Source: Massilia sp. 9096 (GTDB lineage: Bacteria > Pseudomonadota > Gammaproteobacteria > Burkholderiales > Burkholderiaceae_D). Taken from it: a stretch of DNA of 64,000 bases. The DNA lies in the NCBI RefSeq assembly GCF_000745265.1, contig NZ_JQNN01000001.1, positions 1,302,001-1,366,000 of the forward strand, in the 5' to 3' direction. The translations under genes and the position numbers were made by a program. Shown here piece after piece: positions 46,122-57,116 of the stretch. Position 1 is the first letter of the stretch. Every line of letters begins with the position of its first letter. The notes below the pieces were generated by a model. It saw only the letters and a program-made list of their open reading frames with translations, was not told the origin of the DNA and did not search any database.

Positions 46122-47837
46122 TCAGCCCGAAATGCCGTACTTGCGCTTGCAGGCCGCCAGCTCGCCATCCAGCGCCGCCAGGCGCGGATGTGCAGGATCG
46201 AGCGTGCGGATATTCTCCAGCTGCTCCTGCGCCAGCCCCGCCAGCGGATGATCCCACCCCATCTCGGCGATCTGCCTGAGCACGCCGCCGACGGTGGCGA
46301 TCATCACCTGCAGGTTGCCCGGCGCCATGTGCAGCGCTTCGAGCAGCGTTTGCACGGCGCCGCGCACGTCGCCCATGTTGCGCTTCTCGTCGGCCACGCC
46401 GAGCAGGATCTGGGCCTGGGCGCGCAGCTGCCGGCCCATGCCGTCGGCCAGTTCGGGACGGCCGGCCTGGATGAACACGTCGACCGCCTGCTGCGGCGTG
46501 ACCGGACCGGCATCCGGGCCGGCGCCGGTGTCGGCGTTGCTCATCGCGCCGATCATCACCTCGGCCGCTTCCTGGTCGAGCCGGTGCGCCAGGCAGGAGC
46601 GCGCCACGCCGACGCGCAAGACGTTCGACAGCGCGGCGCCGCTGCGCAGCGCCCCGACGGTCTGCTTGAGTTCCGCCACCGCCGCGCCGGCGTTGCCGGT
46701 GGCGTCCAGCAGCAGGGCGCTCGACAGCGACTTGCAGGCTTGCGCTTCGAGTGTGCCACGCAGCGAGCGTTCGAGGTCGCGGATCACGTTGCCGGCGCCC
46801 ACGGGGTCGCCCTTGCCGACCAGCGCACGCACCAGGTTGACGTGGTCTTCGGGATTGCGGAATTCCGAGTGGCGCGAGCGCGTCACGACCTGCCTGAGCG
46901 ACTTCTCGGCGGTCTCCATGTCGCCGCTGTCCAGCGCCACTTCGCCCAGCTTGCGCAGGCGCCGCAGCACGTGGGGCGAGATCGCCACCGCGCCGGCCAG
47001 CGTCTTTTGCGCCGCGGCCGTCTCGCCGCGCGCCTCGTGGCAGCGCGCCAGCAGGTCGTAGGCGGCCATCAGGCGCGGGTTGTCGGCGATGAGTTGTTCC
47101 AGATGCTCGGCCGCTTCCGGCGCGCGGCCCTGGGCGAACAACGCGCGCGCCAATCCCAGCCTGGCCCAGCCCAGGGCATGGCTGGCGACCACCTGGCGGT
47201 ACAGGCTTTCCGCCTCCGCGTGTTCGCGCAGCGCCGTGTGCAGCTCGGCGCGCAGGCGCGCGAAGTCGAGCGCGTAGCGCGGCTGTTCCTTGGCGGCTTG
47301 CGCGCACACGGCGATCGCCGCGCGCAGGTCGCCCTGGGCCGCCGCCGTGTAGGCCGGCAGCAGGGCGGCGCGGCGCGCCAGCGCGCGTGCGATGCGCCCG
47401 TTGAGCGTCTCGGCGGTGAACGGTTTCAGGACGTAGTCGGTCGGCTGCAGCTCGGCGGCGCCGAGCACGCGCTCGTAGCTGCCCTCGGAGGTCAGCATGA
47501 TGAAGATCGCCCACGGCGGGATCAGCTTGTGGTGGCGCAGGTCTTCCAGCAGCTGCTGGCCGTCCTGGCCTTCGCCGCTGCCGCCCGTCGCGCCGCGCGC
47601 GCCGCCGAGGTCGTACTCGCACAGGATGACGTCCGGCTGGCGCCGCTGCAGCTGCTTGACGGCGGTGGCGGCATTGACCGCGTATTCGATGCGCGTGATG
47701 CCCAGCGCGTTCAGCATGTTCTGCAGGTTGGCGCGGATGCCCGGATTCGGGTCGATCACGAGCACCGTGAGCTGGGTGTTCGGCTGGACGATCGATGGCG
47801 CGTTCGGCGCGCTGGGAGCTTGGCTGGGTTCTGGCAT
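46122..47837 (-). CDS. Response regulator with C-terminal TPR region
   Basis: A 571-residue cytoplasmic protein. Receiver domain at residues 24-145: acidic Asp29, phospho-acceptor Asp76 (ILCEYDLGG), Thr116 and Lys138 (YVLKPF). Right after Asp76 a 12-residue Gly-rich insert ([12 protein letters not shown]) interrupts the usual loop before [11 protein letters not shown]. Residues 145-571 are a series of TPR-like helical repeats (for example [40 protein letters not shown]). There is no DNA-binding domain, so it probably signals by protein contacts. No kinase gene is adjacent. It is divergent from purL. Confidence 0.88.
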   Translation of the reverse strand: MPEPSQAPSAPNAPSIVQPNTQLTVLVIDPNPGIRANLQNMLNALGITRIEYAVNAATAVKQLQRRQPDVILCEYDLGGARGATGGSGEGQDGQQLLEDLRHHKLIPPWAIFIMLTSEGSYERVLGAAELQPTDYVLKPFTAETLNGRIARALARRAALLPAYTAAAQGDLRAAIAVCAQAAKEQPRYALDFARLRAELHTALREHAEAESLYRQVVASHALGWARLGLARALFAQGRAPEAAEHLEQLIADNPRLMAAYDLLARCHEARGETAAAQKTLAGAVAISPHVLRRLRKLGEVALDSGDMETAEKSLRQVVTRSRHSEFRNPEDHVNLVRALVGKGDPVGAGNVIRDLERSLRGTLEAQACKSLSSALLLDATGNAGAAVAELKQTVGALRSGAALSNVLRVGVARSCLAHRLDQEAAEVMIGAMSNADTGAGPDAGPVTPQQAVDVFIQAGRPELADGMGRQLRAQAQILLGVADEKRNMGDVRGAVQTLLEALHMAPGNLQVMIATVGGVLRQIAEMGWDHPLAGLAQEQLENIRTLDPAHPRLAALDGELAACKRKYGISG

Positions 47838-47949
47838 GGATGGGCGCGTCGGGCGTGTTGATCCGCACTACGATACCGCTTCCTCCGGCGCAGGGCAACC
47901 GCTGGCCGCCGCCTCGGTCAGGGGCGGGACGGCGGGTTGTCCGACACTG

Positions 47950-47955
47950 TATAAT
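47950..47955 (+). promoter_or_regulatory. Probable -10 of purL
   Basis: A perfect TATAAT 51 bases before the purL ATG. No good -35 is at 17 bases. A purine repressor site was not recognised. Confidence 0.4.
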
Positions 47956-48006
47956 AACGGGCTATCTTCCACCCGCAGCCACGCTGCATCAACCGACTTC
48001 CAAGCC

Positions 48007-51000
48007 ATGTTGATTCTGCCGGGTTCCAACGCCCTCTCTGCATTCCGTAGCCAACGCCTCCTCACGCAACTGCAAACCGTCGCTCCGACGGTCGCCGCCG
48101 TGCAGGCGCGCTACGTCCATTTCATCGACGCCAGCGCCCCGTTATCGAACGAGGACACGCAGCGTCTCACCAGCATGCTCACCTACGGCGAGCCGGTGCC
48201 GGAAACGCAGTACGAGGGCGTGACCGAAAGCTTCTTCGTGGTCCCGCGCCTGGGCACGATCTCGCCGTGGGCCTCGAAAGCCACCGACATCGTGCACAAC
48301 TGCGGCATGGCCCAGGTGCACCGCGTCGAGCGCGGCGTGGCCTTCACGGTGGTGCTCAAGAGCGGCCTGTTCGGCACCGGCCTGGGCGCGCCCAAGCAGC
48401 TCTCGAACGAGGAAGTCCAGGCCGTGGCGGCGCTGCTGCACGACCGCATGACCGAGACCGTGTTGCGCTCCACCGAGCAGGCCGAGTCGCTGTTTTCCGA
48501 ACTCGAAGGCCGTCCGCTCGAGCAGATCGACGTGCTGGGCAAAGGCCGCCAGGCGCTGGTGGACGCCAACGTCGACATGGGCCTGGCCCTGGCCGAAGAC
48601 GAGATCGACTACCTGTTCGACGCCTTCACCCGGTCCGAGCGCAACCCGACCGACGTCGAACTGATGATGTTCGCCCAGGCCAACAGCGAACACTGCCGCC
48701 ACAAGATCTTCAACGCCGACTGGACCATCGACGGCGTCAAGCAGGAGAAGTCGCTGTTTCAGATGATCAAGAACACGCACCAGCTGCAGCCCAAGGGCAC
48801 GATCGTGGCCTACAGCGACAACTCGGCGATCATGGAAGGCGCCGAGGCCGTGCGCTTCTTCCCGCGCGAGGGCAACGAATACGCCCCGGCGACGGATCTC
48901 ACGCACACGCTGATGAAGGTCGAGACCCACAACCACCCGACCGCCATCTCGCCGTTCCCGGGGGCCTCGACCGGCGCCGGCGGCGAAATCCGCGACGAAG
49001 GCGCGACCGGCCGCGGCGCCAAACCCAAGGCCGGCCTGGCCGGCTTCACGGTGTCGAACCTGAACATCCCGGGCGCTGAGCAAGCTTGGGAAGACCCGGC
49101 CTACGGCAAGCCCGAGCGCATCGCCTCGCCGCTGCAGATCATGGTCGACGGGCCGCTGGGCGGCGCCGCCTTCAACAACGAGTTCGGGCGTCCCAACCTG
49201 GGCGGCTACTTCCGCACCTACGAGCAGAACGTCGGCGCCACCGCGCTCAGTGGCAATACCGGCAGCACCGTGTTCGGCTACCACAAGCCGATCATGATCG
49301 CCGGCGGCATCGGCAACATCTCGGACGCGCACACCCACAAGAACGACATCCCGGTCGGCAGCCTGCTGATCCAGCTGGGCGGTCCGGGCATGCGCATCGG
49401 GATGGCCGGCGCCGCCGCCTCGTCGATGGCGACCGGCACCAACACCGCCGACCTGGACTTCGACTCGGTCCAGCGCGGCAACCCGGAGATGGAGCGCCGC
49501 GCCCAGGAAGTCATCAACAGCTGCTGGCAGCTGGGCGGCGCCAACCCGATCATCTCGATCCACGACGTCGGCGCCGGCGGCATCTCGAACGCCTTCCCGG
49601 AAATCACCAACGACGCCAAGCGCGGCGCGACCTTCGATCTGCGCAAGGTGCCGCTGGAAGAATCGGGCATGTCGCCGCGTGAAATCTGGAGCAACGAGTC
49701 GCAGGAGCGCTACGTCCTGGCGATCGCGCCCGACGACCTGCCGGCCTTCGCCGCCATCTGCGCGCGCGAGCGCTGCCCGTTCGCGGCCGTCGGTGTCGCG
49801 ACCGAAGAGCGCCAGCTCAAGCTGATCGACCCGGAGACGAATACGACGCCGGTCGACATGCCGATGGAGGTCCTGCTCGGCAAGCCGCCCAAGATGTCGC
49901 GCAACGTCCGGCACGTCAACAATGACTTCCAGCCGGTCGACTTGACCGGCCTGGACCTGGAAGAGGTCGCGCGCCGCGTGCTGCTGAACCCGACGGTGGC
50001 CGATAAATCCTTCCTGATCACGATCGGCGACCGCAGCGTCGGCGGCATGACCGTGCGCGACCAGATGGTCGGCCCGTGGCAGGTGCCAGTGGCGGACGTC
50101 GCCGTCACCACCATGAGCTTCGAGGGCTATCGCGGCGAAGCGATGGCGATGGGCGAGCGTACCCCGGTCGCCGTGATCGACGCCGCCGCCTCGGGCCGCA
50201 TGGCGGTCGGCGAGGCGATCACCAACATCGCCGCCGCGCCGATTGCATCGATCGAAGACATCAAGCTGTCCGCCAACTGGATGGCCGCCTGCGGCCAGCC
50301 GGGCCAGGACGCCGCGCTGTTCGACACCGTCAAGGCGGTCGGCATGGAACTGTGCCCGGCACTGGGCCTGTCGATCCCGGTCGGCAAGGATTCGCTGTCG
50401 ATGCGCACCACCTGGAATGACGATGGCGAATCGAAAGCTGTCATTTCTCCGGTGTCGCTGATCGTCTCGAGCTTCGCCCCGGTACCGGATGTGCGCAAGA
50501 CCTTGACCCCGCAGCTGCGCATGGACCAGGGCGACACGGCGCTGATCCTGGTCGACCTGGGCCGCGGCAAGAACCGCCTCGGCGCCTCGATCCTGGCGCA
50601 GGTGACCCAGCAGGTCGGCAACGACACGCCGGACCTCGACGACCCGGCCGACCTGAAGGCCTTCTTCGCCGCGATCCAGCAATTGAACGCAGACGACAAG
50701 CTGCTGGCCTACCACGACCGTTCCGACGGCGGCCTGTACGCGGCGCTGGTCGAGATGGCCTTCGCCGGCCGCGCCGGTGTCTCGGTCAACCTCGACATCC
50801 TGACCATGGAAGGCGAGCATGCGTCGGACCACGGCGACGCCAAGAACTGGGCCGCGCAAGTGGCCGAGCGCCGCAACGAGATGACCCTGCGCGCCTTGTT
50901 CAGCGAAGAACTCGGCGCAGTGCTGCAGGTGCGCCACGGTGAGCGCAGCGAGGTGATGAACGTGCTGCGCAGCTTCAACCTGGGCGCCTGCAGCCACATC

Positions 51001-52014
51001 ATCGGCAAGGTCAACGACCGCGGCGTGATCGAATTCACGCGCGACACCAAGGTCATCTACCACCAGCGCCGCAGCGAATTGCACCGCCTGTGGAGCGAGA
51101 CCAGCTGGCGCATCGCGCGCCTGCGCGACAACCCGGCATGCGTCGACCAGGAATACGAGCGCCTGCTGGACGAATCGGATCCTGGTTTCACGCCCAAACT
51201 GGTGCACGACACCGACGTCGACATCGCCGCGCCTTTCATCAATACCGGCGCGCGCCCGAGCGTGGCGATCCTGCGCGAGCAGGGCGTCAACTCGCACATC
51301 GAGACCGCGTGGGCGGTGCACCAGGCCGGCTTCAAGGCGATCGACGTGCACATGAGCGACCTGATCGCCGGGCGCGTGACGCTCGAGCAGTTCAAGGGCC
51401 TGATCGCGGTCGGCGGCTTCTCCTACGGCGACGTGCTGGGCGCGGGCGAGGGCTGGGCCAAGACCATCCTGTTCAACGACAAGCTCAAGGACGCGTTCGC
51501 GGCGTACTTCGCCAAGCCCGACACCTTCAGCCTGGGCGTGTGCAACGGCTGCCAGATGATGAGCAACCTGAAATCCATCATCCCGGGCGCCGAGGCGTGG
51601 CCGAAGTTCACCCGCAACAAGTCCGAGCAGTTCGAAGCCCGCTTCGGCATGGTCGAGGTGCTCGACTCGCCGTCGATCTTCTTCAAGGACCTGGCCGGCA
51701 CCCACGCCCCGCTGGCGATCGCGCACGGCGAAGGCTTCGCCGACTTTTCCGTGACGGGCGACCAGTCGTCGGTCATCGGGGCGCTGCGCTACATCGACAA
51801 CCGCGGCCAGGCGACCGAGCAGTATCCGTTCAACCCGAACGGTTCGCCCGGCGGCCTGACGGCGGTGACCACGCCCGACGGCCGCTTCACGGTGATGATG
51901 CCGCACGCCGAACGCGTGGCGCGCACCGTGACGATGTCGTGGCATCCGGAGAACTGGGGCGAGAACTCGCCTTGGGCACGCATGTTCCAGAATGCGCGCA
52001 AGTGGGTCGGCTGA
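48007..52014 (+). CDS. purL: Phosphoribosylformylglycinamidine synthase
   Basis: Start chosen at 48007 ([20 protein letters not shown]), the family N-terminus; the frame is open far upstream. The 1335-residue large PurL form contains an N-terminal linker domain, the FGAM synthase core ([31 protein letters not shown], two ATP-grasp-like halves) and a C-terminal class I glutaminase domain. The nucleophile is Cys1179 (GVCNGCQMM) and the His-Glu pair is His1300/Glu1302 (MPHAERV). It converts FGAR to FGAM with glutamine and ATP in purine synthesis. Single gene with its own terminator. Confidence 0.97.
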   Translation: MLILPGSNALSAFRSQRLLTQLQTVAPTVAAVQARYVHFIDASAPLSNEDTQRLTSMLTYGEPVPETQYEGVTESFFVVPRLGTISPWASKATDIVHNCGMAQVHRVERGVAFTVVLKSGLFGTGLGAPKQLSNEEVQAVAALLHDRMTETVLRSTEQAESLFSELEGRPLEQIDVLGKGRQALVDANVDMGLALAEDEIDYLFDAFTRSERNPTDVELMMFAQANSEHCRHKIFNADWTIDGVKQEKSLFQMIKNTHQLQPKGTIVAYSDNSAIMEGAEAVRFFPREGNEYAPATDLTHTLMKVETHNHPTAISPFPGASTGAGGEIRDEGATGRGAKPKAGLAGFTVSNLNIPGAEQAWEDPAYGKPERIASPLQIMVDGPLGGAAFNNEFGRPNLGGYFRTYEQNVGATALSGNTGSTVFGYHKPIMIAGGIGNISDAHTHKNDIPVGSLLIQLGGPGMRIGMAGAAASSMATGTNTADLDFDSVQRGNPEMERRAQEVINSCWQLGGANPIISIHDVGAGGISNAFPEITNDAKRGATFDLRKVPLEESGMSPREIWSNESQERYVLAIAPDDLPAFAAICARERCPFAAVGVATEERQLKLIDPETNTTPVDMPMEVLLGKPPKMSRNVRHVNNDFQPVDLTGLDLEEVARRVLLNPTVADKSFLITIGDRSVGGMTVRDQMVGPWQVPVADVAVTTMSFEGYRGEAMAMGERTPVAVIDAAASGRMAVGEAITNIAAAPIASIEDIKLSANWMAACGQPGQDAALFDTVKAVGMELCPALGLSIPVGKDSLSMRTTWNDDGESKAVISPVSLIVSSFAPVPDVRKTLTPQLRMDQGDTALILVDLGRGKNRLGASILAQVTQQVGNDTPDLDDPADLKAFFAAIQQLNADDKLLAYHDRSDGGLYAALVEMAFAGRAGVSVNLDILTMEGEHASDHGDAKNWAAQVAERRNEMTLRALFSEELGAVLQVRHGERSEVMNVLRSFNLGACSHIIGKVNDRGVIEFTRDTKVIYHQRRSELHRLWSETSWRIARLRDNPACVDQEYERLLDESDPGFTPKLVHDTDVDIAAPFINTGARPSVAILREQGVNSHIETAWAVHQAGFKAIDVHMSDLIAGRVTLEQFKGLIAVGGFSYGDVLGAGEGWAKTILFNDKLKDAFAAYFAKPDTFSLGVCNGCQMMSNLKSIIPGAEAWPKFTRNKSEQFEARFGMVEVLDSPSIFFKDLAGTHAPLAIAHGEGFADFSVTGDQSSVIGALRYIDNRGQATEQYPFNPNGSPGGLTAVTTPDGRFTVMMPHAERVARTVTMSWHPENWGENSPWARMFQNARKWVG

Positions 52015-52050
52015 TGCGGGTTTGATGCGCACTTGATGTGATGCGTCACG

Positions 52051-52080
52051 AAAAAGCGCTCCTCACGGGGCGCTTTTTAA
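52051..52080 (+). terminator. Intrinsic terminator of purL
   Basis: AAAAAGCGC / GCGCTTTTT, 9-bp stem with a 10-base loop and terminal T-run. Confidence 0.85.
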
Positions 52081-52234
52081 TTCCCCGCCCGCTTGATTGC
52101 AAGCCTGCCGCGGCCGGTAAACGCCATCCCATTGAGCCGTCACAACACGGCACAGAGGCGCCAAAGCGCATGCGAACCGGCCGCCCACGCACCTGTCCAA
52201 CCTTGCGACAAGAACGAGCAAGAGAGGGATGCGC

Positions 52235-53353
52235 ATGGGACTCCGACTGGCTAGCTTGATAGAACGTTTCGGTGGCCGACTGCACGGCACGGCCGACCTG
52301 GAAGTCACCGCCATCGCACCGCTCGACCGGGCCGGCCCGGCCGACATCAGCTTTCTCGCCAACGCAAAACTGCGCGCCCGGGCTGGGTGCAGCGGGGCGG
52401 CGGCGCTGATCCTCGCGCCGGGCGATGATGCCGCCGTGGCCGCGAACTACCGCGGCGCGCGCATCGTCACGGCCAATCCTCACGCCTATTTCGCGCGTGT
52501 TGCGCAGTTGCTGGTGCCCGCCAGGGCCGATGCGCCGCCGCCCGGCGTCCACGTCTGCGCCGTCGTGCACGAGACCGCCCGCATCGACCCCACCGCGCGC
52601 ATCGGCCCGCTGGTGACGGTCGAAGCCGGCGCGGTCGTCAAAGCCCGGGCGGTCATCGACGCCGGCTGCTTCATCGGTCGCGAAGCCGTGATCGGCGAGG
52701 AGACGCACCTGTTCGCCAACGTCAGCTTCCACGCCCGCTGCATCATCGGCAAGCGCGGCACGATCCACTCGGGCGCGGTGATCGGCGGCGACGGCTTCGG
52801 CTTCGCTGTCGAGGATGGCGTCTACGTCAAGATCCCGCAGATCGGGCGGGTGGTGATCGGCGACGACGTCGACATCGGCTGCAACACCACGGTCGACCGC
52901 GGCGCGCTGGACGACACCGTCATCGAAGATGGCGTCAAGCTCGACAACCAGATCCAGATCGGCCACAACACCCGCATCGGCGCCCACACGGCAATGGCCG
53001 GCTGCGTCGGCGTGGCCGGCAGCGCGCGCATCGGCCGCCACTGCACCTTCGGCGGCGCGGCCATGGTCAACGGCCATATCGAGATCGCCGACCACGTCGA
53101 CATTACTGCCGGCACGCTGGTGGCGAATTCGATCAGCGAGCCGGGCCGCTACACCGGCTTTTATCCGATCACGCCGAACGCCGACTGGGAACGCAACGCG
53201 GCGCTGCTGCGTAAGCTGCCGGCGCTGCGCGAGCGCATCCGTATGTTGGAAAGGCAGCTGAAGGCGTTGGGCGCCGAGGCGGGGGCGAGCCTCGGCCGGC
53301 ACCCGGGCAGCGGGCGCAGCAGCAGTGCCGGACCTCCGTCAACCGAGCCCTGA
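52235..53353 (+). CDS. lpxD: UDP-3-O-(3-hydroxyacyl)glucosamine N-acyltransferase LpxD (isolated copy)
   Basis: Start chosen at 52235 because AGAGGG then lies six bases upstream; the ATG at 52229 is too close to it. The 372-residue protein has the N-terminal uridine-binding domain (RLASLIERFGGRLHGTADLE, DISFLANAKL) and the left-handed beta-helix of hexapeptide repeats. The latter contains HSGAVIGGDGFGFA, NTTVDRGALDDTVI and the catalytic-His segment QIGHNTRIGAHTAMAG. LpxD adds the N-linked acyl chain of lipid A. The usual gene lies in a bamA-lpxD-fabZ-lpxA cluster; here it stands alone, so it may be a second, divergent copy. The C-terminal tail is Gly/Ser-rich. Confidence 0.85.
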   Translation: MGLRLASLIERFGGRLHGTADLEVTAIAPLDRAGPADISFLANAKLRARAGCSGAAALILAPGDDAAVAANYRGARIVTANPHAYFARVAQLLVPARADAPPPGVHVCAVVHETARIDPTARIGPLVTVEAGAVVKARAVIDAGCFIGREAVIGEETHLFANVSFHARCIIGKRGTIHSGAVIGGDGFGFAVEDGVYVKIPQIGRVVIGDDVDIGCNTTVDRGALDDTVIEDGVKLDNQIQIGHNTRIGAHTAMAGCVGVAGSARIGRHCTFGGAAMVNGHIEIADHVDITAGTLVANSISEPGRYTGFYPITPNADWERNAALLRKLPALRERIRMLERQLKALGAEAGASLGRHPGSGRSSSAGPPSTEP

Positions 53354-53386
53354 GTGCCGGCGCGTGCTGCGCGCAGGCGTGCACGG

Positions 53387-55627
53387 TCACGGCGCCGGCT
53401 CTGTAGATGCCGCGCTCGCCAGCGCGCGCTGGAGGTCGTCCACGCTGGCCGGCTTGGTGAGGTGCAGGTCGAAGCCGGCCGCGCGGGCGCGCTGGACGTC
53501 CTCTTTCTGGCCGTAGCCGGTGAGGGCGACCAGCCGCAGCCCGCGCGCCTGCGCAGCCGCGTCCGCGTCCACGCCCACGCCCATACGCGTGCGCGCGCGC
53601 AAGGCCGCCGCCAGCGCATAGCCGTCCATGTCCGGCAGGCCGATGTCGAGGATGGCGACATCGGGCGCCAGGTCGCCGGCGAGTGCCAGCGCCGCGGCGC
53701 CATCGTGGGCGATGCGCACGCTGTGGCCCAGGCTTGCGAGCAGGCTGGCCGTGGTCTCGGCCGCGTCGCGGTTGTCGTCGACCAGCAGGATGCGCCGTGC
53801 GCGCGTGTCGTGCGGCGCGGCCGTGGGGGCGGGCGCGTGCGCGGGCTGGACGAGCGGCAGCACGACCTCGAAACGGCTTCCTTGGCCCGGGCCGGCGCTG
53901 CTGGCGCTGATGCGTCCGCCGTGCAGTTCGACGATGCGGCGCACGATCGCGAGGCCCAGGCCGAGGCCGCCGGTGGCGCGCGCCAGCGCTTGCGGCGCCT
54001 GGAAGAACGGCTCGAAGATGTGCGGCAGGTGCTCGAGTGCGATGCCGGCGCCGTTGTCGATCACGGCCAGGCGTGCTTCGCCCTCCACGACCTCGAGCAC
54101 GACGCGCGTTCGGGTGCTGCCGAAGCGCGCGGCGTTCGACAGCAGGTTGCCCAGCACCTGCGTCAGGCGGCTGTCGTCGCCCGTCACCCAGGCGGCGTCC
54201 GGCGCCTCGAGCGTGACGGCCTGGCTGTTCAGCGCCGCCACGGCGTGGCGCACCGTGTCGGCCAGGTTGAGTGGACGCGGTTCGATCGTGAGCTTGCCGG
54301 AGGCGATGCGCGAGACGTCCAGCAAATCGTCGACCAGGCGCTTGAGGTGGGTCACCTGGCGCCGCATGATGCCGCGTTCGCGCCGGGCCGAGGGTTCGTC
54401 GCGCATGTCCATCAGGTCCAGGGCGGTGACGATCGGGCTGAGCGGATTGCGCAGTTCGTGGCCGAGTACCGCCAGGAACTCGTCCTTGGCGCGGCCGGCG
54501 CGGCGCGCCTGCTCGAGCGCGTCGTCCTGGCTGCGCAGCGCCTGTTCGAGCGATTCCAGCAGGCGCGTACGCTCCTGCTCGTGGCGGTCGCGGCGGCGGG
54601 CGGCGGCTACGAGCGCCTGGCCCATGGCGTCGATTTCACGGATGCCCGACGGCGCGGGCAGAACCGGTGCGCCGGCGCCGAGCGCGGCCGCGCCCTGCGC
54701 CAGCTGGTCGATGCGGCGTGCGATGCGCCCGGCCAGCCAGGTGGCCAGCGCCACGCAAGCGACCAGCGTCGCGCCCAGGCCGCTGCCGTACAGCGCCAGG
54801 CCGGCGGGCGCGCTGCTCGGCGCCGCCCCGACCGCGACCACCCAGCCGTAGCGCGACAGGGTGGTGTAGGCGGTGCTCACCCGCCGTCCTTCCATGGTGA
54901 CCGTCTCCCCGGTGTTTTCGAGGCCGCCCTGGCGCATCAGGGCCAGCAGCGATGCGCTCGGCGCCCGGGTGACGGTGCCGTCCTGGTCGATCGAGCGCGC
55001 CACCATCGAGCGCGACCCGTCCAGCACGCCGATGACCGAGCCGCTCGGCGCGCGCTGGCGTTCGACCACGCGCAGGATGCGGGTCGGGCGGATCACCGCC
55101 GTCAACACGTACAGCCGGCCGGCGCTGTCCGTCACCGGGACCCGGACCGGCACCGCGGGCCGTCCACCGCCGCCGCGCGCGATGCGGCCCGCGACCGGGT
55201 GGCGCAGCGCCAGCGCCTGCTGCAGGCTGGCCGGATCGGCGATGGGCGCCGGCGGCGCACCGTAGGGCGCCATGGTGCGAAACAGCATCTTGCCGTCGGC
55301 ATCGGCCAGCATCACGCCCAGCCACTCCGGGTGGACCTGCGACTGCTGGGCCGCAATCGCGTAGAAGGCGGGGATGTCGCCGCGCAGCAGCGCCGGGGAG
55401 CGCGCCATCCCGCTTAGGGTGGCGACAGTGCCGTCGAGTTCGGCGTCGACCGCGCTCGCGAGCGCGCGCGCAAGGTCGAGCAGACCGCGTTCCTGCTCGC
55501 GCAGCCGGTGCTGGCCGGCGGCGTCGATGCTCCACACGCCGAGCAGCGCCAGCGGCAGCAGGCCGATCGCCGCCAGCAGGATCAGCAGGTGGCGCAGCGA
55601 CAGGGTGGTACCGGCGGCAGTGCGCAT
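53387..55627 (-). CDS. Hybrid sensor histidine kinase/response regulator
   Basis: A 746-residue membrane protein. Membrane helices at about 12-34 and 280-300 flank a periplasmic Cache-like sensor domain (about 40-270). A HAMP-like segment and coiled coil (300-380) follow, then HisKA with His390 (LGHELRNPLSP) and HATPase_c with Asn498 (NLLSNAARF), DNGAGI and GGLGLGLA. A C-terminal receiver has acceptor Asp661 (ILDIGLPDMDG) and Lys in LTKPAS. It receives an extracytoplasmic signal and passes phosphate internally to its receiver. No cognate output gene is adjacent. The SGNH hydrolase gene lies directly upstream (18 bases) and is probably co-transcribed. Confidence 0.92.
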   Translation of the reverse strand: MRTAAGTTLSLRHLLILLAAIGLLPLALLGVWSIDAAGQHRLREQERGLLDLARALASAVDAELDGTVATLSGMARSPALLRGDIPAFYAIAAQQSQVHPEWLGVMLADADGKMLFRTMAPYGAPPAPIADPASLQQALALRHPVAGRIARGGGGRPAVPVRVPVTDSAGRLYVLTAVIRPTRILRVVERQRAPSGSVIGVLDGSRSMVARSIDQDGTVTRAPSASLLALMRQGGLENTGETVTMEGRRVSTAYTTLSRYGWVVAVGAAPSSAPAGLALYGSGLGATLVACVALATWLAGRIARRIDQLAQGAAALGAGAPVLPAPSGIREIDAMGQALVAAARRRDRHEQERTRLLESLEQALRSQDDALEQARRAGRAKDEFLAVLGHELRNPLSPIVTALDLMDMRDEPSARRERGIMRRQVTHLKRLVDDLLDVSRIASGKLTIEPRPLNLADTVRHAVAALNSQAVTLEAPDAAWVTGDDSRLTQVLGNLLSNAARFGSTRTRVVLEVVEGEARLAVIDNGAGIALEHLPHIFEPFFQAPQALARATGGLGLGLAIVRRIVELHGGRISASSAGPGQGSRFEVVLPLVQPAHAPAPTAAPHDTRARRILLVDDNRDAAETTASLLASLGHSVRIAHDGAAALALAGDLAPDVAILDIGLPDMDGYALAAALRARTRMGVGVDADAAAQARGLRLVALTGYGQKEDVQRARAAGFDLHLTKPASVDDLQRALASAASTEPAP

Positions 55628-55645
55628 GAGTTCCCCTGGCTCCTG

Positions 55646-57010
55646 TCAGCGCACCAGGGCGTCCAGCGCCGGCGCCATCGCGTCGGCCCAGATCCGGTAG
55701 CCGCGCTCGTTCGGATGCAGCAGGTCCGGCATGATGTCCTTCGACAGCGTGCCGTCCGGCGCCAGGAAGGCCGCGCCGATGTCCAGGAAGACGACCTGGC
55801 GACCGTCGGCCAGGCCCGCCAGCTGCGCGTTGACCTGCGCGTTCAGCCGGCGCCCCGGGTCGTCCGGGCCCGCGCCGCGCGGGAAGATCGCCAGCAGCAG
55901 GATGCGCGTGCGCGGCAGGCGCCGGCGCAGTTCTTCGATATCGGCGCGCACGCCCGCGACGGTGGCCTCGGGCGCATCCTGGCGCGCGCCGCCGTTGTTG
56001 GTGCCGATCATCAGCACCGCGGCCTTTGGGTCGATGCCGTCGACTTCGCCATGGCGCAGGCGCCACAGCAGGTTCTCGGTGCGGTCGCCGGCAAAGCCGA
56101 GGTTGAGCGGGTGCAGCGCGGCGTAGCGTTCGGCCCACACCGTCTTGCCCTGGTTTTCCCAGTTATTCGTGATCGAATCGCCGATGAAAACGACGCCGGT
56201 CGACTCGGCGGCCTGGCGCCGCCGTGCGATCTCGGCCAGCACGGCGGCGTGGCGCGGCATCCACCACGCCAGCGACCAGGATTCCTCGAGCGGCGCCGGC
56301 GTGACCGAGGCGGTGCGGTAGTCCGGGCAGGCCGTGTTCGAACGGCCGTGCGCCTCGATGCGCACGTTGGCCACCTCGACGTCGCCGGCTCCGGTGCCGT
56401 CCAGCGCGAACGGGTGGGTGACGGCGCCGTAGTCGTCGCCGTCGCGCCAGAAGCAGCGCAGCGCATAGCTCAGGCGGCGCCAGCCCTGGCCCTGGGCCGC
56501 GCGTGCGGCGACCACGTCGACCACCTTGCGCTCGCAGCCTTCGCCGCAATCGACGCGGTAGGCCAGGCCGCCCTGCGCCAGTTCGTTGACCTTCAGGTCG
56601 AACGACAGCGTGCCGTCGGCGAGGTAGGGGCGCAGGTCGAGCGGCGCGCTGTCGATGCGCAGCGTGGCGATCCAGCTGTCCTTCCAGCGCAGGCCGAGCG
56701 CGGCGCCCGACCCTGGCGCAGCGCCCGCGGGCGGCGCCACGCGGCGCGCTTCGATCACGGCGCCGGGCTGCTTGGGGTCGACATCCATGCGCGCGGCCGC
56801 GCTGGTGGCGGCGTCGAGCGTCTGCTGGACGTCGGCGTCACCGAACACGATGTGCGCGCCGGCGACCGGCTTGCCGTCGTACAGGGACAGGGCCGGCGCG
56901 GTCTGGGCATGAACGGCGCCGCCGCTGCAGGCCAGCACGCCCAGCAGCATGGCGGAGACGACCGGGGCAGCGGCCGCTGCGCGACTGCGTGTACGAGGAA
57001 AAAGGAACAT
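55646..57010 (-). CDS. Secreted two-domain SGNH/GDSL hydrolase
   Basis: Start chosen at 57010 because GGAGGGCGC directly precedes it; the frame is open 21 codons further upstream. The 454-residue protein has a signal peptide ending near GAVHAQ and a beta-rich N-terminal domain (about 40-230: SLYDGKPVAGAHIVFGD, TLRIDSAPLDLRPYLADG, LSFDLKVNE). That domain resembles the carbohydrate-binding C-terminal domain of ExoP-type beta-glucosidases. A C-terminal SGNH esterase domain follows: GVVFIGDSITNNW (Ser), LGFAGDRTEN, MIGTNNGG, DLLHPNERGY (Asp and His). It probably deacylates a polysaccharide or glycan outside the cell. The substrate is unknown. Confidence 0.85.
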   Translation of the reverse strand: MFLFPRTRSRAAAAAPVVSAMLLGVLACSGGAVHAQTAPALSLYDGKPVAGAHIVFGDADVQQTLDAATSAAARMDVDPKQPGAVIEARRVAPPAGAAPGSGAALGLRWKDSWIATLRIDSAPLDLRPYLADGTLSFDLKVNELAQGGLAYRVDCGEGCERKVVDVVAARAAQGQGWRRLSYALRCFWRDGDDYGAVTHPFALDGTGAGDVEVANVRIEAHGRSNTACPDYRTASVTPAPLEESWSLAWWMPRHAAVLAEIARRRQAAESTGVVFIGDSITNNWENQGKTVWAERYAALHPLNLGFAGDRTENLLWRLRHGEVDGIDPKAAVLMIGTNNGGARQDAPEATVAGVRADIEELRRRLPRTRILLLAIFPRGAGPDDPGRRLNAQVNAQLAGLADGRQVVFLDIGAAFLAPDGTLSKDIMPDLLHPNERGYRIWADAMAPALDALVR

Positions 57011-57071
57011 GCGCCCTCCATGGCGATGATTGGTGAACTGGCCCGCGGCGCGAACGGCAAAGCGCCGGGCC

Positions 57072-57101
57072 AAAAAAAAGCGCCCCCGCGGGAGCGCTTT
57101 T
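57072..57101 (-). terminator. Intrinsic terminator of the parvulin gene pair
   Basis: AAAAGCGC-c-CCCGCGGG-a-GCGCTTTT, a symmetric stem with one mismatch. On the minus strand it is followed by a T-run (plus-strand A-run 57072-57079). Confidence 0.85.
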
Positions 57102-57116
57102 GCTGGCCGATCCGGA

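Noticed and set aside
48142..52032. 1296-codon open frame on the minus strand
   Set aside because: Antisense to purL, composition typical of a shadow frame.
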